Below are positions 38,579-47,223 of a stretch of DNA of 64,000 nt, piece by piece; positions within the stretch are counted from its first letter, which is position 1; each line of letters starts with the position of its first letter. The stretch is taken from NCBI GenBank assembly GCA_964601275.1, contig CAZRMV010000001.1, forward strand, positions 1 to 64,000, given 5' to 3'. The notes beneath the pieces were generated by a model. That model ran no database searches and was not told the DNA's origin. It was given only the letters and a program-made list of their open reading frames with translations. Source of the DNA: JAOZPE01 sp964601275 (lineage in GTDB: Bacteria; Krumholzibacteriota; Krumholzibacteriia; JAJRXK01). A program made the translations under genes and the position numbers.

Positions 38579-40360
38579 ATGCGAAGGGAATTCCCTGGAA
38601 ATACCCAAGGTCGACTCCGGCGCTTGGAGAGCGCATGGATTCCCCTGGCCCATGGCCTGTTCCTGCTCAAGATCTCCGCGATCCACGCGGTGTTCTCCGA
38701 GTGGGGGGGAGTGATGCAGTATTTCGCCGGACGGGGGCTGCTCTCCGGCGAGGGCTATGGAGGGTGGACCGCAGGATTCTGGCCGCCCCTCTATTCGTTG
38801 CTGCTGGGACTGGCCGGTTCTGTCGGGGATGGTTTTGCTGCGGGCAAGACACTCTCGGCCCTGGCGAGCGTGGGGCTGCTCTGGGTTGCCTACCATCTGG
38901 CCCTTCTCCTGGTCCGCCGGCGCGCGGTGGCGATCGCGGTCCAGATCGTCCTCCCGCTGACTCCGTTCTTCGCCTACGAATCACTCCAGGTCCACAACCA
39001 CATGCTCGACGCGTTCCTGCTCATCGCCGGACTCTTTCTCTTCCTGCGCGCCCTGGAATCCTCATCGAGCCGGCGATGGCTACAAGCGGGAGCGGTGTGT
39101 GGATTGGCCGCCCTGACCCGCTACACCAGTCTGCCGCTCATCGTGCTGCCCTTCTTCCTCTTCTTCATCTGGCGGAAAGGAGGCGATGCCCACGAGACCG
39201 GTGCAGTAGCGCCGGGGACGGTTGACATCGCTCGAGGGATGTCGAAGGACGCAAAGGCGCCGATGCGCCGCGTCTTCAGGGCCGGAGTGATCTTCGCCGC
39301 CGCCTTTGCCGTGGTCATCACCCCCTGGCTGGTTCTCAACACCGTATGGAACGGTTGGCCCTCCCACACCCTCGAATATCTGAACATCTGCGCGGGAATC
39401 CATCGCTACGCATGGCACGCCCACAGCCTCGAGATGCTCTGGCGCGCCACTGCGACATTGCCCTATGAGAACATCTGGGACGTGTTCACCGCCGCGCCCC
39501 ATCCCTACCTGTACAACATGAAGTGGAATCTGGTGCACGCAACGCCCTTGCTCATGAGCCAGGTGGGGGTGCTGGGCCCGTTGCTTCTGCCCGCGATACT
39601 GCTGGGGCCGTGGACGCTCGCCCGGAGGAGGTGGGTGGTCGTGTATGGGATCTGGGCGGTGTATCTCCTGGTCACCAGCCAGGCCTACCATACCGAGTAC
39701 ACCTTCCTGGCCTGGACGGTGGTCGAAGTGATCGTGATCGTGGCTTCTCTCCGCTGGTTGGTGGAACGGCTGGAAGGAGTTCTTCCCTCGTTGCGGTCCC
39801 GGTTCCTCTGGATTCCACTCCTTGTCGCGATGGTCCTCGGATCATTGCTCTTCAACGAGTTCAAGTTCCTCCGGTATCCCGAGGAGGACCATGCTGCGTC
39901 ACTCGCCGACGTCCGGGAAGTGGCGGAGGCGCTGCGGCAGGCCGATCCCCATCTGCGAGACAAGGTCATCATGGCGATCGATCCCGCCCGGGCCTACTAC
40001 GCCGGTTCAAGATTCCTGATGACCCCGCTGGAATATCGGGGATCCGTCGATGGGTTGGTCCGTTACGAGGGGCTCGGCCCGAAGGTGCGCGCCTATGCAC
40101 CGAAGGTGCCCGCGAGCATGCCGCTCGATCAGCTATGCGCCGACTATCTCGTCTTCACGCGGGACGACCCCGACCGTCCATGGTGGGGGCTTCGGGAACC
40201 GGCCGACTTCTCGTTCCTTCTCGATCCCGATTCGGAGAGGATCCCCGAGGGTTTCACCCCGGTCTACCGATCGACGAAGGTAGTGGTGTACCGGATCGGA
40301 AGGAAGAAGACGGCCACCGGGATCCCTTCGGGGCCCGGCGGCCGTCGCACATGGGAGTGA
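38579..40360 (+). CDS. Membrane glycosyltransferase of the GT39/PMT-2 type
   Basis: 593 residues, about ten to eleven membrane helices in the first 400 and a soluble C-terminal part. The first periplasmic loop carries an acidic residue after TM1 (HAVFSEWGG) and GFWPPLYSLLLG, the pattern of ArnT/PMT-like enzymes that use polyprenyl-phosphate sugars. Acceptor unknown. ATG 38579 is chosen because GGAGG lies 5 nt upstream; the frame extends to a GTG at 38543. The last 50 bp of the gene hold a terminator for the opposing gene. Confidence 0.8.
   Translation: MRREFPGNTQGRLRRLESAWIPLAHGLFLLKISAIHAVFSEWGGVMQYFAGRGLLSGEGYGGWTAGFWPPLYSLLLGLAGSVGDGFAAGKTLSALASVGLLWVAYHLALLLVRRRAVAIAVQIVLPLTPFFAYESLQVHNHMLDAFLLIAGLFLFLRALESSSSRRWLQAGAVCGLAALTRYTSLPLIVLPFFLFFIWRKGGDAHETGAVAPGTVDIARGMSKDAKAPMRRVFRAGVIFAAAFAVVITPWLVLNTVWNGWPSHTLEYLNICAGIHRYAWHAHSLEMLWRATATLPYENIWDVFTAAPHPYLYNMKWNLVHATPLLMSQVGVLGPLLLPAILLGPWTLARRRWVVVYGIWAVYLLVTSQAYHTEYTFLAWTVVEVIVIVASLRWLVERLEGVLPSLRSRFLWIPLLVAMVLGSLLFNEFKFLRYPEEDHAASLADVREVAEALRQADPHLRDKVIMAIDPARAYYAGSRFLMTPLEYRGSVDGLVRYEGLGPKVRAYAPKVPASMPLDQLCADYLVFTRDDPDRPWWGLREPADFSFLLDPDSERIPEGFTPVYRSTKVVVYRIGRKKTATGIPSGPGGRRTWE
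40309..40346 (-). terminator. Intrinsic terminator of the 61-residue gene, inside the opposing CDS
   Basis: Arms GACGGCC-x-CCGGG and CCCGG-x-GGCCGTC with one mismatch and a 12-nt loop. On the minus strand the hairpin is followed by TCTTCTTCCTTCC. It starts 15 bp after the stop of the minus-strand gene and lies within the 3' end of the glycosyltransferase. Confidence 0.7.
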
Positions 40361-40361
40361 T

Positions 40362-40547
40362 CTAGCGGGACTCCAGTTTGGCCCAGCAGGACCAGACCAT
40401 CAGGCCCACCCCCAGAAGCAGGACATTGGCCGCCTGGTATCCCAGAACGGTCTTGTTTCCGTAGAATCGGCCGGCGACCGCGAGCAGGCTGACGAGCATG
40501 CCCAGGTACGCCACCCAGGTGGAGATGGAAGCGAGTTTATCCTTCAT
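40362..40547 (-). CDS. Small two-helix membrane protein, unknown
   Basis: 61 residues: a short polar head (MKDKLASIST), membrane helix 1 (about 9-27, WVAYLGMLVSLLAVAG), a basic turn (RFYGNK) and helix 2 (LGYQAANVLLLGVGLMVWSCW), ending in a polar tail. Strong RBS GGGGAGG 5 nt before ATG 40547; the frame is open upstream to 40646 without an RBS. No family recognised. It has its own terminator in the neighbouring gene. Confidence 0.75.
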   Translation of the reverse strand: MKDKLASISTWVAYLGMLVSLLAVAGRFYGNKTVLGYQAANVLLLGVGLMVWSCWAKLESR

Positions 40548-40685
40548 GGATTCCTCCCCGTTGGAAGCCTTGGCGAGAGGGCGCCGAAGAGATCCGCTGA
40601 CGACTCGCGACAGCGGAGTCGATCGGCGACGGGTCAGGAACATCACCCGACGATGTTAGCACCGCATTCCCGGGGCTGACAAGCC

Positions 40686-41804
40686 TCATCCATGCGGACG
40701 GTAACCCACCGAAGCGTACCCCACCCAATGCTTCAGGGTGTTGGGGGCGGTGACCCCGAGCCGCGGACTTTCCACCGGAAGCCGTCCGTCGCTCACGCTG
40801 TCGCCGTAACGCAGGAGGGTACCGGCAAGAGGAGCCTGGCCCAGGTCCTCGACCAGCGCCCGGGCGGTCAGAAGACCGAAGGGAATCGAGTACAGCCCGC
40901 ACCAGGTGATCTTGTAGGGGTACTCGGGGTGCTTGTTGTCCCAGACCAGCCGGGCGAACGAGGCCGGCCCCCACCGGGTGAGGGGACCGCACAGGGTCGC
41001 GCGGGCGAGGGTCAAGTCCTGCGCCACCGCCGCCGCGTGACCCTCGGCGTTGCAACCGAAGGCATCGTAGCCGCGACCGCCCCACCCCTCGCAGCCGTAG
41101 TGGACCGCATCGGCGGAGATGAGGATTCCCAGATCGCGTCCCGGTATCCAATTGCGTCGTCGGCAGACTTCCGCGAGCACCTGCGCCAAGCGGGAAGAAA
41201 GGGAATCCATGCGTGAGAACTCCATGCCCGGCACGAGGATCGGCACGAAACGGAAATCGCCGACGGCGAGTCGCGTCCAGGGAAGCAAGGCCTCGATGGA
41301 ATGTTCCTGCCGGTGACGCTCCCGGTCGACGAAGGCCACGGACGGATCCAGTCGCTCGAGGATCTCCTCGCGAAGCTCCCGGTCGACCGCAAACTCCACC
41401 CCCGCCACCTTCCACCGTTCGTAGTCATCGAAGATGAGACGATCGCGCACCCCGATCCGGCGACAGGCGTGGCAGACTCCGAAGACGATCCAACGGGCGG
41501 CGCGCAACCCCGGCAACACGTGAACCGCGGTGGGACCGGCGTAGACGTAGTCATCGTGGGGGAGAATGGCCGCGGTCCAGGTGGTCGCATCGCCGGAATG
41601 GACGATCGAACCGGTATCATCCAGTGGGGGGAGGTCTTCCTTGGCCAACGCGAGGGAGGCCACCTCGACCATATCGCCCCAGTCCACGGCGAAGCCCACC
41701 GGATCCTTCTGGGGCCGGACCGCGTCGTCGCCGAACACGGTAGAGACCGCATCGGTCACGAGCAAAGCGACGGCCAGGAACATCAATGGTCTGCCACGGA
41801 TCAT
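40686..41804 (-). CDS. Exported Memo-like protein (AmmeMemoRadiSam system protein B family)
   Basis: 372 residues. Residues 1-25 form a signal peptide or anchor (MFLAVALLVTDAV), then a Memo domain related to extradiol dioxygenases. Conserved metal-site positions are visible: His83 in ILPHDDYVYAG, His168 in RHRQEHSIEALL and His235 in SADAVHYG. Ordinary Memo proteins are cytosolic, about 270-290 residues, and start with a PHAGY-type motif; here the Ala-Gly are replaced by Asp-Asp. ATG 41804 follows GGAG by 10 nt. No AMMECR1 or radical-SAM partner gene is near. Confidence 0.82.
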   Translation of the reverse strand: MIRGRPLMFLAVALLVTDAVSTVFGDDAVRPQKDPVGFAVDWGDMVEVASLALAKEDLPPLDDTGSIVHSGDATTWTAAILPHDDYVYAGPTAVHVLPGLRAARWIVFGVCHACRRIGVRDRLIFDDYERWKVAGVEFAVDRELREEILERLDPSVAFVDRERHRQEHSIEALLPWTRLAVGDFRFVPILVPGMEFSRMDSLSSRLAQVLAEVCRRRNWIPGRDLGILISADAVHYGCEGWGGRGYDAFGCNAEGHAAAVAQDLTLARATLCGPLTRWGPASFARLVWDNKHPEYPYKITWCGLYSIPFGLLTARALVEDLGQAPLAGTLLRYGDSVSDGRLPVESPRLGVTAPNTLKHWVGYASVGYRPHG

Positions 41805-41890
41805 GGTTCTTCCGCTCCTCGAGGTGAACCGGAGGTAGGCGCCCCGGAAGGGGGCCCACCACCTTTCAAGCGGAGCCGACCGCGCCCTGG

Positions 41891-43162
41891 TCAGCTCCGG
41901 TGGTGGAGATGGGGCGCGGCCAGGAAGGCCAGCCCGTGCTCGGTGAGAGCCTGTGCGGTGCGGTTCACCGCGTCCACCTTGTCCAGGAAGTTCTGCCGTA
42001 GAGCGTCCCAATCCCCCGACTCGATGACCTCGCTCTTGTCCCGGAAGTAGTCGAGGATGTCCGAGGGGTGCTCGCGCTTGCCGTCGATCTCGGGGTCGCC
42101 GCCCTCGTGCTTGGCCGAGATGTTGGGCACCTGGCCCGCGATCTCCACCAATTCGTCCCGCCGGTTGTAGGGCTGGATCACGATGCTCTTGAAGGTCTCG
42201 GTGATGTGATGTTCGAAGCGCACCACATCCTCGAATCCGAGGGCCTTGCGGAACTGCGCGGTGATCTCGATGGTCTGGTTGTCCACCGAGTTCGACCAGT
42301 TGAACCCGATCAACGAAGTCCTGCCGTCGTTGCGCGAGAGGAGTTTGGCGCCCAGCAGGGTCCAGAGGGCCGCGTAGGGATTGTCATTGCCCATGAAGAC
42401 GGAGATCTTGAACTCGATGTCGACTCCGATGCGGTGCAGCATGTAGGCCAGGAAGACCGTTCCGGGATTGATGTTGAGTACCTGGCGGACCCCGTAGTTG
42501 GTGTAATAGTACAGGTACTCGTCGAGCCATTGCAGGGCGTGTCCGTTCGGTTGCCCCACTCCCCCGAAGTAGCCGGTGATGGTCTCCGGCCCCCCGAGAT
42601 GGATGTTCGACCCGTCGGTTCCCTTCGTGTCGAGGGTCTCCACGTAGGACGCGCCCATGATCTGCATTGCGGCGGCACTGGCCGGAAGGTCGCCGTCGGC
42701 CTCTTGTTCCTTCATCTTGCGCACCTTGATGAAGCGCGCGGGCATCAGCGTCTGGTCCTCGAGTGCGCGTTCCGCGGCGGCCTGGATCCAAGGGAAATAC
42801 TGGCAGGCGCTGACCTCCAGGGTCACCGCGTAGTCCTCGTCGAAACGGGTGGTGGCGGCCTTGTCCCCGAGGATCCTTTTCCGGTACCCATCGACGCCGA
42901 CGAAGGCGCCTTCGTCACGTTTGGCCCGCATCCATTCGATCGACTCGAGATGTTCGGGACAGGTTTCCTTCACCTTGTCCAGGAGGTTCTCCAACCGCCC
43001 CGCCTCGGCGGCCTTGCGGTTGATCTCCTCGGGGGTGCCGTATCTTGCCACCACATCGAGGAAATCGTTGACCACCCGGGTCTTCGGGTCGAGAAGGATG
43101 GCGTTGATCTCGTCCAGACGCTCGTGGGGAATCTTCAACGCATTCCGAAGTTCGGTGCTCAT
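41891..43162 (-). CDS. Conserved soluble protein of unknown function (423 residues)
   Basis: I do not recognise the family. No signal or membrane segment. N-terminal helical part (MSTELRNALKIPHERLDEIN) is followed by an alpha/beta region with an aromatic-rich core: QWLDEYLYYYTNYG, LNINPGTVFLAYMLHR, FMGNDNPYAALWTLLGAK, GFNWSNSVDNQTIEI and FEHHITETFK. These polar-residue-rich turns (NINPGT, GNDNP, FNWSNS) look like barrel loops lining an active site. RBS CAGGAG 6 nt before ATG 43162 supports the start. It is on the same strand as, and 27 bp after, the large envelope protein. Confidence 0.75.
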   Translation of the reverse strand: MSTELRNALKIPHERLDEINAILLDPKTRVVNDFLDVVARYGTPEEINRKAAEAGRLENLLDKVKETCPEHLESIEWMRAKRDEGAFVGVDGYRKRILGDKAATTRFDEDYAVTLEVSACQYFPWIQAAAERALEDQTLMPARFIKVRKMKEQEADGDLPASAAAMQIMGASYVETLDTKGTDGSNIHLGGPETITGYFGGVGQPNGHALQWLDEYLYYYTNYGVRQVLNINPGTVFLAYMLHRIGVDIEFKISVFMGNDNPYAALWTLLGAKLLSRNDGRTSLIGFNWSNSVDNQTIEITAQFRKALGFEDVVRFEHHITETFKSIVIQPYNRRDELVEIAGQVPNISAKHEGGDPEIDGKREHPSDILDYFRDKSEVIESGDWDALRQNFLDKVDAVNRTAQALTEHGLAFLAAPHLHHRS

Positions 43163-43188
43163 GGGATGCTCCTGGGGAAATGGTTCGT

Positions 43189-45582
43189 TCAGCGTCGCCT
43201 TCCTCCCGAGCGGCGGGGCGCGGCAGTGCGGGGGCGAGGCTGACTTCGTTGCATCGACTGGTGATTGCGGGTCCGGGCGTCCCCCCGTTGGCGGGCGGAA
43301 CGTTCCCGGTCGAGTTGTTGCCGGCTGCGGTTGGACGGAGTCCCGCGGTTCGAGCGGGAGGGACTGCGGTCGTTCGACCACTTGCCCCGGTCATATTTCT
43401 GCCACTGGTTGCCATCGTTGCGATAGACGTTGCCGTTGCGGTCGGTGTAGACGTTGTTCTTCTTGCTGGCTGGCTTCGGTTGCCGGGCGCTGGACGGCCG
43501 TCCGCCGGCCGACGGTACGCCTCCGGTCGCCGGGCGGGTCCTGGGAGAAGCACTCGCTCCGCCCCCGGCGGGCCGTGTACGCGGGGGATTCTTTCCGGCG
43601 GGACGACGTTTCGAGGGGGCACCCGCGGGGCGCACCGCGCGGTGGGGATTGTTCCGGTACAGGTTGTTCGAGGTGCGCGCATACCGGACGGGACGTCCGG
43701 CGACCTGTCCGGCGCGGGCCCCGTTGTAGTGACCACGGGCGTATCCGCGGTAGTAGCCGTGGCGATAGCCGTGCCCGTAGCCGTGGCGATAGCCGTAGCG
43801 GTATCCCGCTGGACCCCACCAACCCCCGTAATGGGGATACCCCCCGAATCGCACTCCCACGTGGAGCCATCCGTAACTGACCCCGAAAGCGAATCCCCAT
43901 CCGGTGTAGGGATTGTAATGGACGCCGAAGCCCCAGGTGACCGGTCGGGGGTAGTAGTAGTGGTGATACCAGGGATGGTAGTGGTAGCCGGTGCCGTAGA
44001 CCACGCAGCCGCCGTAGACGTAGGAGCCGGTGTAGCCGGGGGTGTAGCCGATGTAGACCACCTCCGGCGTGGAATCGTAGATGTAGACGTACTTGACGTT
44101 GTAGACCGGGCTGTCGGCGGGGATGTCCTGGACTTCAGCCGGGACCGCATCGCACACGACCCATGGTCCATCGGGGCTCTCGGCGACGAACCAGATCGCG
44201 TTGTCGCAACAGTAGTACCGTCCGTCGATCAGCAGGACCGACTTCCCGGTGTTCACCGCGTACTTCATGCCGGTTTCGCCGATGTCCTCGAACTTCGGTT
44301 CACCATCGTACTCGACGATGAGTTCGGCGGTCTTGCGATCGACCTCGGCGGTCTGGGGAATGCTGTTCTCCAGCACCGCCTCCTTTGCCTCGACCGTGCC
44401 GGGGACATTCGCCAGGACATCGGCCATGTCGCTGTCCTGGGGAATCGAGGAGAAATCCGCGGGGAGTCGATCGTTTGGCACGTACTTCCACGGCCCCTTC
44501 TCCAGGGACGGGGACTTGTACCACCGTCCAGCGAGCAGGATGTAGTACTGCTGTTCGTCGATGTCCATCAAGACATCGCTCTCGCTGTTCTGGAGGTAGA
44601 GCAGCTGGGTTCCCTCGATGGGCGCATAGGAGAGTTCCCCGTCGATCTGGATCAACTCGGCGGGAACGAGGGAGACGAGGATCGCCGGAGGGGTTTCCTC
44701 GCCGCTCGGTTCGCCGGCAGCTTCCCCGCCGCTCGTCTTGTCGGCAGCCTTCCCGCCGGCCGCCCCCTCGGCCGCCTCCGGCTGGCTTGCGCTCTGACCG
44801 GCTTCGGCCCGGGCTTCCTCCTGCTGCTGTTTCTTCTCTTCCTCTTCGAGCTGTTTCGCCACCGTCTCGACCTTCCGGGGAAGGTCGACGGTCACCTTCC
44901 ATCCCTGGCGGATCTCCGAAGAGCGATACCAGTGTGATCCGCCCTTGAGGAAGTAGTCGCCCGACGACGGGTCCTGGAGAATGAAGTAGGGGGTATTGAC
45001 GACCCTCTTCAGACCGGTGTCCTCCAGATCGGCGAGAATCGGGTCCCCGTCGATCAGGATCAGCACCGTGGGGGAGGTCGCCACATGGATCACCGGAGGA
45101 TCGGTTTTGACCTGGTCGGTGGTCTGATTGCGCTCTTCGATGGCTTCCATGGCGGCGATGAGCCGGTCGATGGAGAGCTGTAGTTCCCACCTGGGCAGCT
45201 CCCGCTCGAGGTAGCGGCTCAGTTGGTCCACTTTCTCCTGGGGAACGTCGGGGAATTTCGCCGCGGTGACCTCGACTTCCTTCAGGGTGGCCATCCGCGT
45301 GTCCAGATCGGTGTCCAGGCGACAATGGAACCACACCGCGCCGAAGACACTGCTCCGCTCTTGCTTGGGGATCACCTGGACCGCGGCCCGCGCCTCGAGC
45401 TGGTTGCCGCGGTAGGATTCCAGCTGGGGCTGGTAGACGATGATGGCCCCCTTTGCTCCCTCCAGCTTCAACGGCCAGCGTGATGTGTCTTGGGCGTCCT
45501 CGGCGGCCAGGGCCCGGGGAGGGGAGAGGACGATGCAGAACAGGGAGAGGAGAAGGAGGGACAACGGTCTCGATCGATTCAC
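43189..45582 (-). CDS. Large exported protein with Tyr/Gly/His-rich domain (carbohydrate-binding family V/XII-like)
   Basis: 797 residues. Signal peptide (RPLSLLLLSLFCIVLSPPRALAA by position 6-28 of the GTG start at 45582), two related alpha/beta domains with FILQDPSSGDYFLKGGSHWYRS and LYLQNSESDV...QYYILLAGRWYKS, a coiled acidic/Gln-rich linker, then GRYYCCDNAIWFVAESPDGPW. From about residue 575 the chain is Tyr/Gly/His-rich and ends in an Arg/Ser/Pro-rich disordered tail with YTDRNGNVYRND. Proteins with this layout are annotated as carbohydrate-binding family V/XII; real ligands are unknown. The GTG has AGAGGTG upstream; the frame stays open to 45792. Confidence 0.75.
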   Translation of the reverse strand: MNRSRPLSLLLLSLFCIVLSPPRALAAEDAQDTSRWPLKLEGAKGAIIVYQPQLESYRGNQLEARAAVQVIPKQERSSVFGAVWFHCRLDTDLDTRMATLKEVEVTAAKFPDVPQEKVDQLSRYLERELPRWELQLSIDRLIAAMEAIEERNQTTDQVKTDPPVIHVATSPTVLILIDGDPILADLEDTGLKRVVNTPYFILQDPSSGDYFLKGGSHWYRSSEIRQGWKVTVDLPRKVETVAKQLEEEEKKQQQEEARAEAGQSASQPEAAEGAAGGKAADKTSGGEAAGEPSGEETPPAILVSLVPAELIQIDGELSYAPIEGTQLLYLQNSESDVLMDIDEQQYYILLAGRWYKSPSLEKGPWKYVPNDRLPADFSSIPQDSDMADVLANVPGTVEAKEAVLENSIPQTAEVDRKTAELIVEYDGEPKFEDIGETGMKYAVNTGKSVLLIDGRYYCCDNAIWFVAESPDGPWVVCDAVPAEVQDIPADSPVYNVKYVYIYDSTPEVVYIGYTPGYTGSYVYGGCVVYGTGYHYHPWYHHYYYPRPVTWGFGVHYNPYTGWGFAFGVSYGWLHVGVRFGGYPHYGGWWGPAGYRYGYRHGYGHGYRHGYYRGYARGHYNGARAGQVAGRPVRYARTSNNLYRNNPHRAVRPAGAPSKRRPAGKNPPRTRPAGGGASASPRTRPATGGVPSAGGRPSSARQPKPASKKNNVYTDRNGNVYRNDGNQWQKYDRGKWSNDRSPSRSNRGTPSNRSRQQLDRERSARQRGDARTRNHQSMQRSQPRPRTAAPRRSGGRRR

Positions 45583-46079
45583 GGAACACCTCTGGGCAAG
45601 AGAGACAGATGGCAGACTAGCACGAAGGGGAAAGGGCGAAAAGGCGCAGCCATCGGCGGCGTTTCTTCCATCGATCCGGGATGTCCCGGCGGCGGACCCG
45701 GGGAAGGGAAAGGCGCGGAGGAAATCTTTCCCCGGTTTGCCCAAGCCCTCGTCAACCGGTTGTCGCATAACGAGTTGAGGGAGAATCCGCATTCATCCGG
45801 GCGGCGGCGATCGGTCTTTTTCCCCGATCGGTGATGAATCGGTTGGCGAATCCTGCGGTGGTGTCTATGCTCGGTACGAAGTGGGGATTCCCGGCAACTC
45901 CTTTCCTCTCCACGTGATTGCCGGCCTCCAGGTCTTTGTCCCGGCTCTGCCGGGTGGAATTCCCCCGACGGGCGGGGGATGATGTCCGGTCTCGGCCGGG
46001 CGATGATGAAGCGTGCGGGTTTTTTCCCGGATGGTCGGGCAGCCCAAGAGCGCTTGCAGTATACCGGTTGAGCCGGTTG
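45583..46079. promoter_or_regulatory. 497-bp divergent intergenic region
   Basis: Separates the large envelope protein (minus) from the RRM protein (plus). No convincing gene in it. It must contain both promoters and probably a long leader for the RRM gene; the only clear structure is the nested hairpin at 45791-45839. Confidence 0.5.
45791..45839. ncRNA. Nested stem-loop in the divergent region (possible structured leader)
   Basis: Two concentric perfect inverted repeats: outer ATTCATC (45791-45797) with GATGAAT (45833-45839), inner CGATCGG (45808-45814) with CCGATCG (45824-45830) around a 9-nt U-rich loop. As RNA this gives a two-tier hairpin with an asymmetric internal loop. It lies about 240 bp before the RRM start. 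A regulatory RNA element is inference; a protein-binding palindrome is the alternative. Confidence 0.35.
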
Positions 46080-46391
46080 ATGGAGACGAACGAAGTGAAG
46101 AAGCTTTATGTAGGCAACCTGCCCTTTTCTGCTACCGATGCCGAAGTCAACGAGCTGTTCAGCCAGCACGGCACGGTGCATTCTGTGGCCCTGATCAACG
46201 ATCGTGAGACGGGCCGTCCCCGCGGATTCGGTTTCGTGGAGATGGATGATGATGCGGCGCAGGCTGCCATCAGCGCCCTCGACGGATACGAGATGGGAGG
46301 CCGTCCCCTGCGCGTCAACGAGGCGCAGGAACGCCCCCGTCGCGGTGGCGGTGGAGGCGGCTACGGTGGCGGCCGTCGTGATCGCTGGTAG
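46080..46391 (+). CDS. RNA-binding protein with one RRM domain
   Basis: 103 residues from ATG 46080. RNP2 is KKLYVGNLPF, RNP1 is RPRGFGFVEM, and the tail is a Gly/Arg run (RRGGGGGGYGGGRRDRW), the layout of bacterial cold-induced RNA-binding proteins. GTG 46095 would start the protein at VKKLYVGNL, as most homologues begin, and has GGAG nine nt upstream whereas ATG 46080 has no RBS, so the shorter form is quite possible. A strong terminator follows by 28 bp. Likely single-gene transcript with a long 5' leader. Confidence 0.92.
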   Translation: METNEVKKLYVGNLPFSATDAEVNELFSQHGTVHSVALINDRETGRPRGFGFVEMDDDAAQAAISALDGYEMGGRPLRVNEAQERPRRGGGGGGYGGGRRDRW

Positions 46392-46419
46392 TTCCCGCCT
46401 TCCGTGATGACGGAAAGAA

Positions 46420-46447
46420 GGTCCCCGCTCCAGCCGGAGCGGGGACC
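46420..46447 (+). terminator. Rho-independent terminator after the RRM gene, possibly bidirectional
   Basis: GGTCCCCGCTCC and GGAGCGGGGACC around a 4-nt AGCC loop, then TTTCCTTC on the plus strand; the minus strand also ends in TTCTTTCC. It sits between two convergent genes (stops at 46391 and 46454) and probably serves both. Confidence 0.85.
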
Positions 46448-46453
46448 TTTCCT

Positions 46454-47206
46454 TCAGGGGATCACGTAGTCTCCGTATTCGAAATGGACGCTGGTCTTCG
46501 AGCCGGGGAAGTCCAGCTGCGCCGACTGGAGAACCATCGTCGTGTCGATCTCCTGGAAGTGGAGTTCACCGCGGACCTCCTTCCCCTCGAAGACGGTCTC
46601 GAAGTTCCGCGCCAGGAATCGATAGGTCTCGGGTTCCACCCACTGGGTGAGTCGGTCGTTCTCGGCAACCGTCCGGCGGGTGGTGATCTCCCAGTTTCCC
46701 CTCCATGGCTCCTTCCCCGCGATGACCATGTTCGAACGGGCGATCCAGTCCTCCATTTGCTTCGAGCCAGGGTACGCGTAGGCGGCGACGAGTCCGCTCA
46801 ACTTCTCGATCCAGCTACTACCGTCCAATTCCAGGTTCCGGCGGATGCGCTTCTTCATCCCCGCCTTGCGCTGGTAGTGCAAGGTGTTCTCGGTGATCTT
46901 CCGCACCAGGCTTCCATCTCGACCGAAGTGGTTCGAAGTGACATGGGTGAGTTGAACGAAATCGTCCGCTTCGATGGTCGCCGTTTCGATCCAGCTCGAG
47001 CGACGCGCCGCTACGAGATTCTCCGCCCAGCTCTTGGCGATCATCGGGGCAAGTTCCGCGGGGTTGGGCAGGTCGGCCGAGGACATCGAGGCATTGCCGG
47101 AAACCGGTTTCGCTGCGTCCTGTGCCATCGATACGGGAAGCGAGAGCCCCAGGCTTCCGACACACACCAGCACGACAATCGCGTTTCGAGGGATGAGGTT
47201 TCGCAT
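46454..47206 (-). CDS. Exported protein, LolA-like fold possible, function unknown
   Basis: 250 residues with a signal peptide (1-27, GSLGLSLPVSMAQ). The mature part has alternating beta strands: SSWIETATIEADDFVQLTHV, LVRKITENTLHYQRK, GNWEITTRRTV, and ends TSVHFEYGDYVIP. This recalls half-barrel lipoprotein-carrier-type proteins, but I cannot name a family. RBS GGAGGA 8 nt before ATG 47206. It follows the DUF481-like barrel gene by 17 bp on the same strand, so they may act together in the envelope. Confidence 0.65.
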   Translation of the reverse strand: MRNLIPRNAIVVLVCVGSLGLSLPVSMAQDAAKPVSGNASMSSADLPNPAELAPMIAKSWAENLVAARRSSWIETATIEADDFVQLTHVTSNHFGRDGSLVRKITENTLHYQRKAGMKKRIRRNLELDGSSWIEKLSGLVAAYAYPGSKQMEDWIARSNMVIAGKEPWRGNWEITTRRTVAENDRLTQWVEPETYRFLARNFETVFEGKEVRGELHFQEIDTTMVLQSAQLDFPGSKTSVHFEYGDYVIP

Positions 47207-47223
47207 CACGATCTTCCTCCGAC

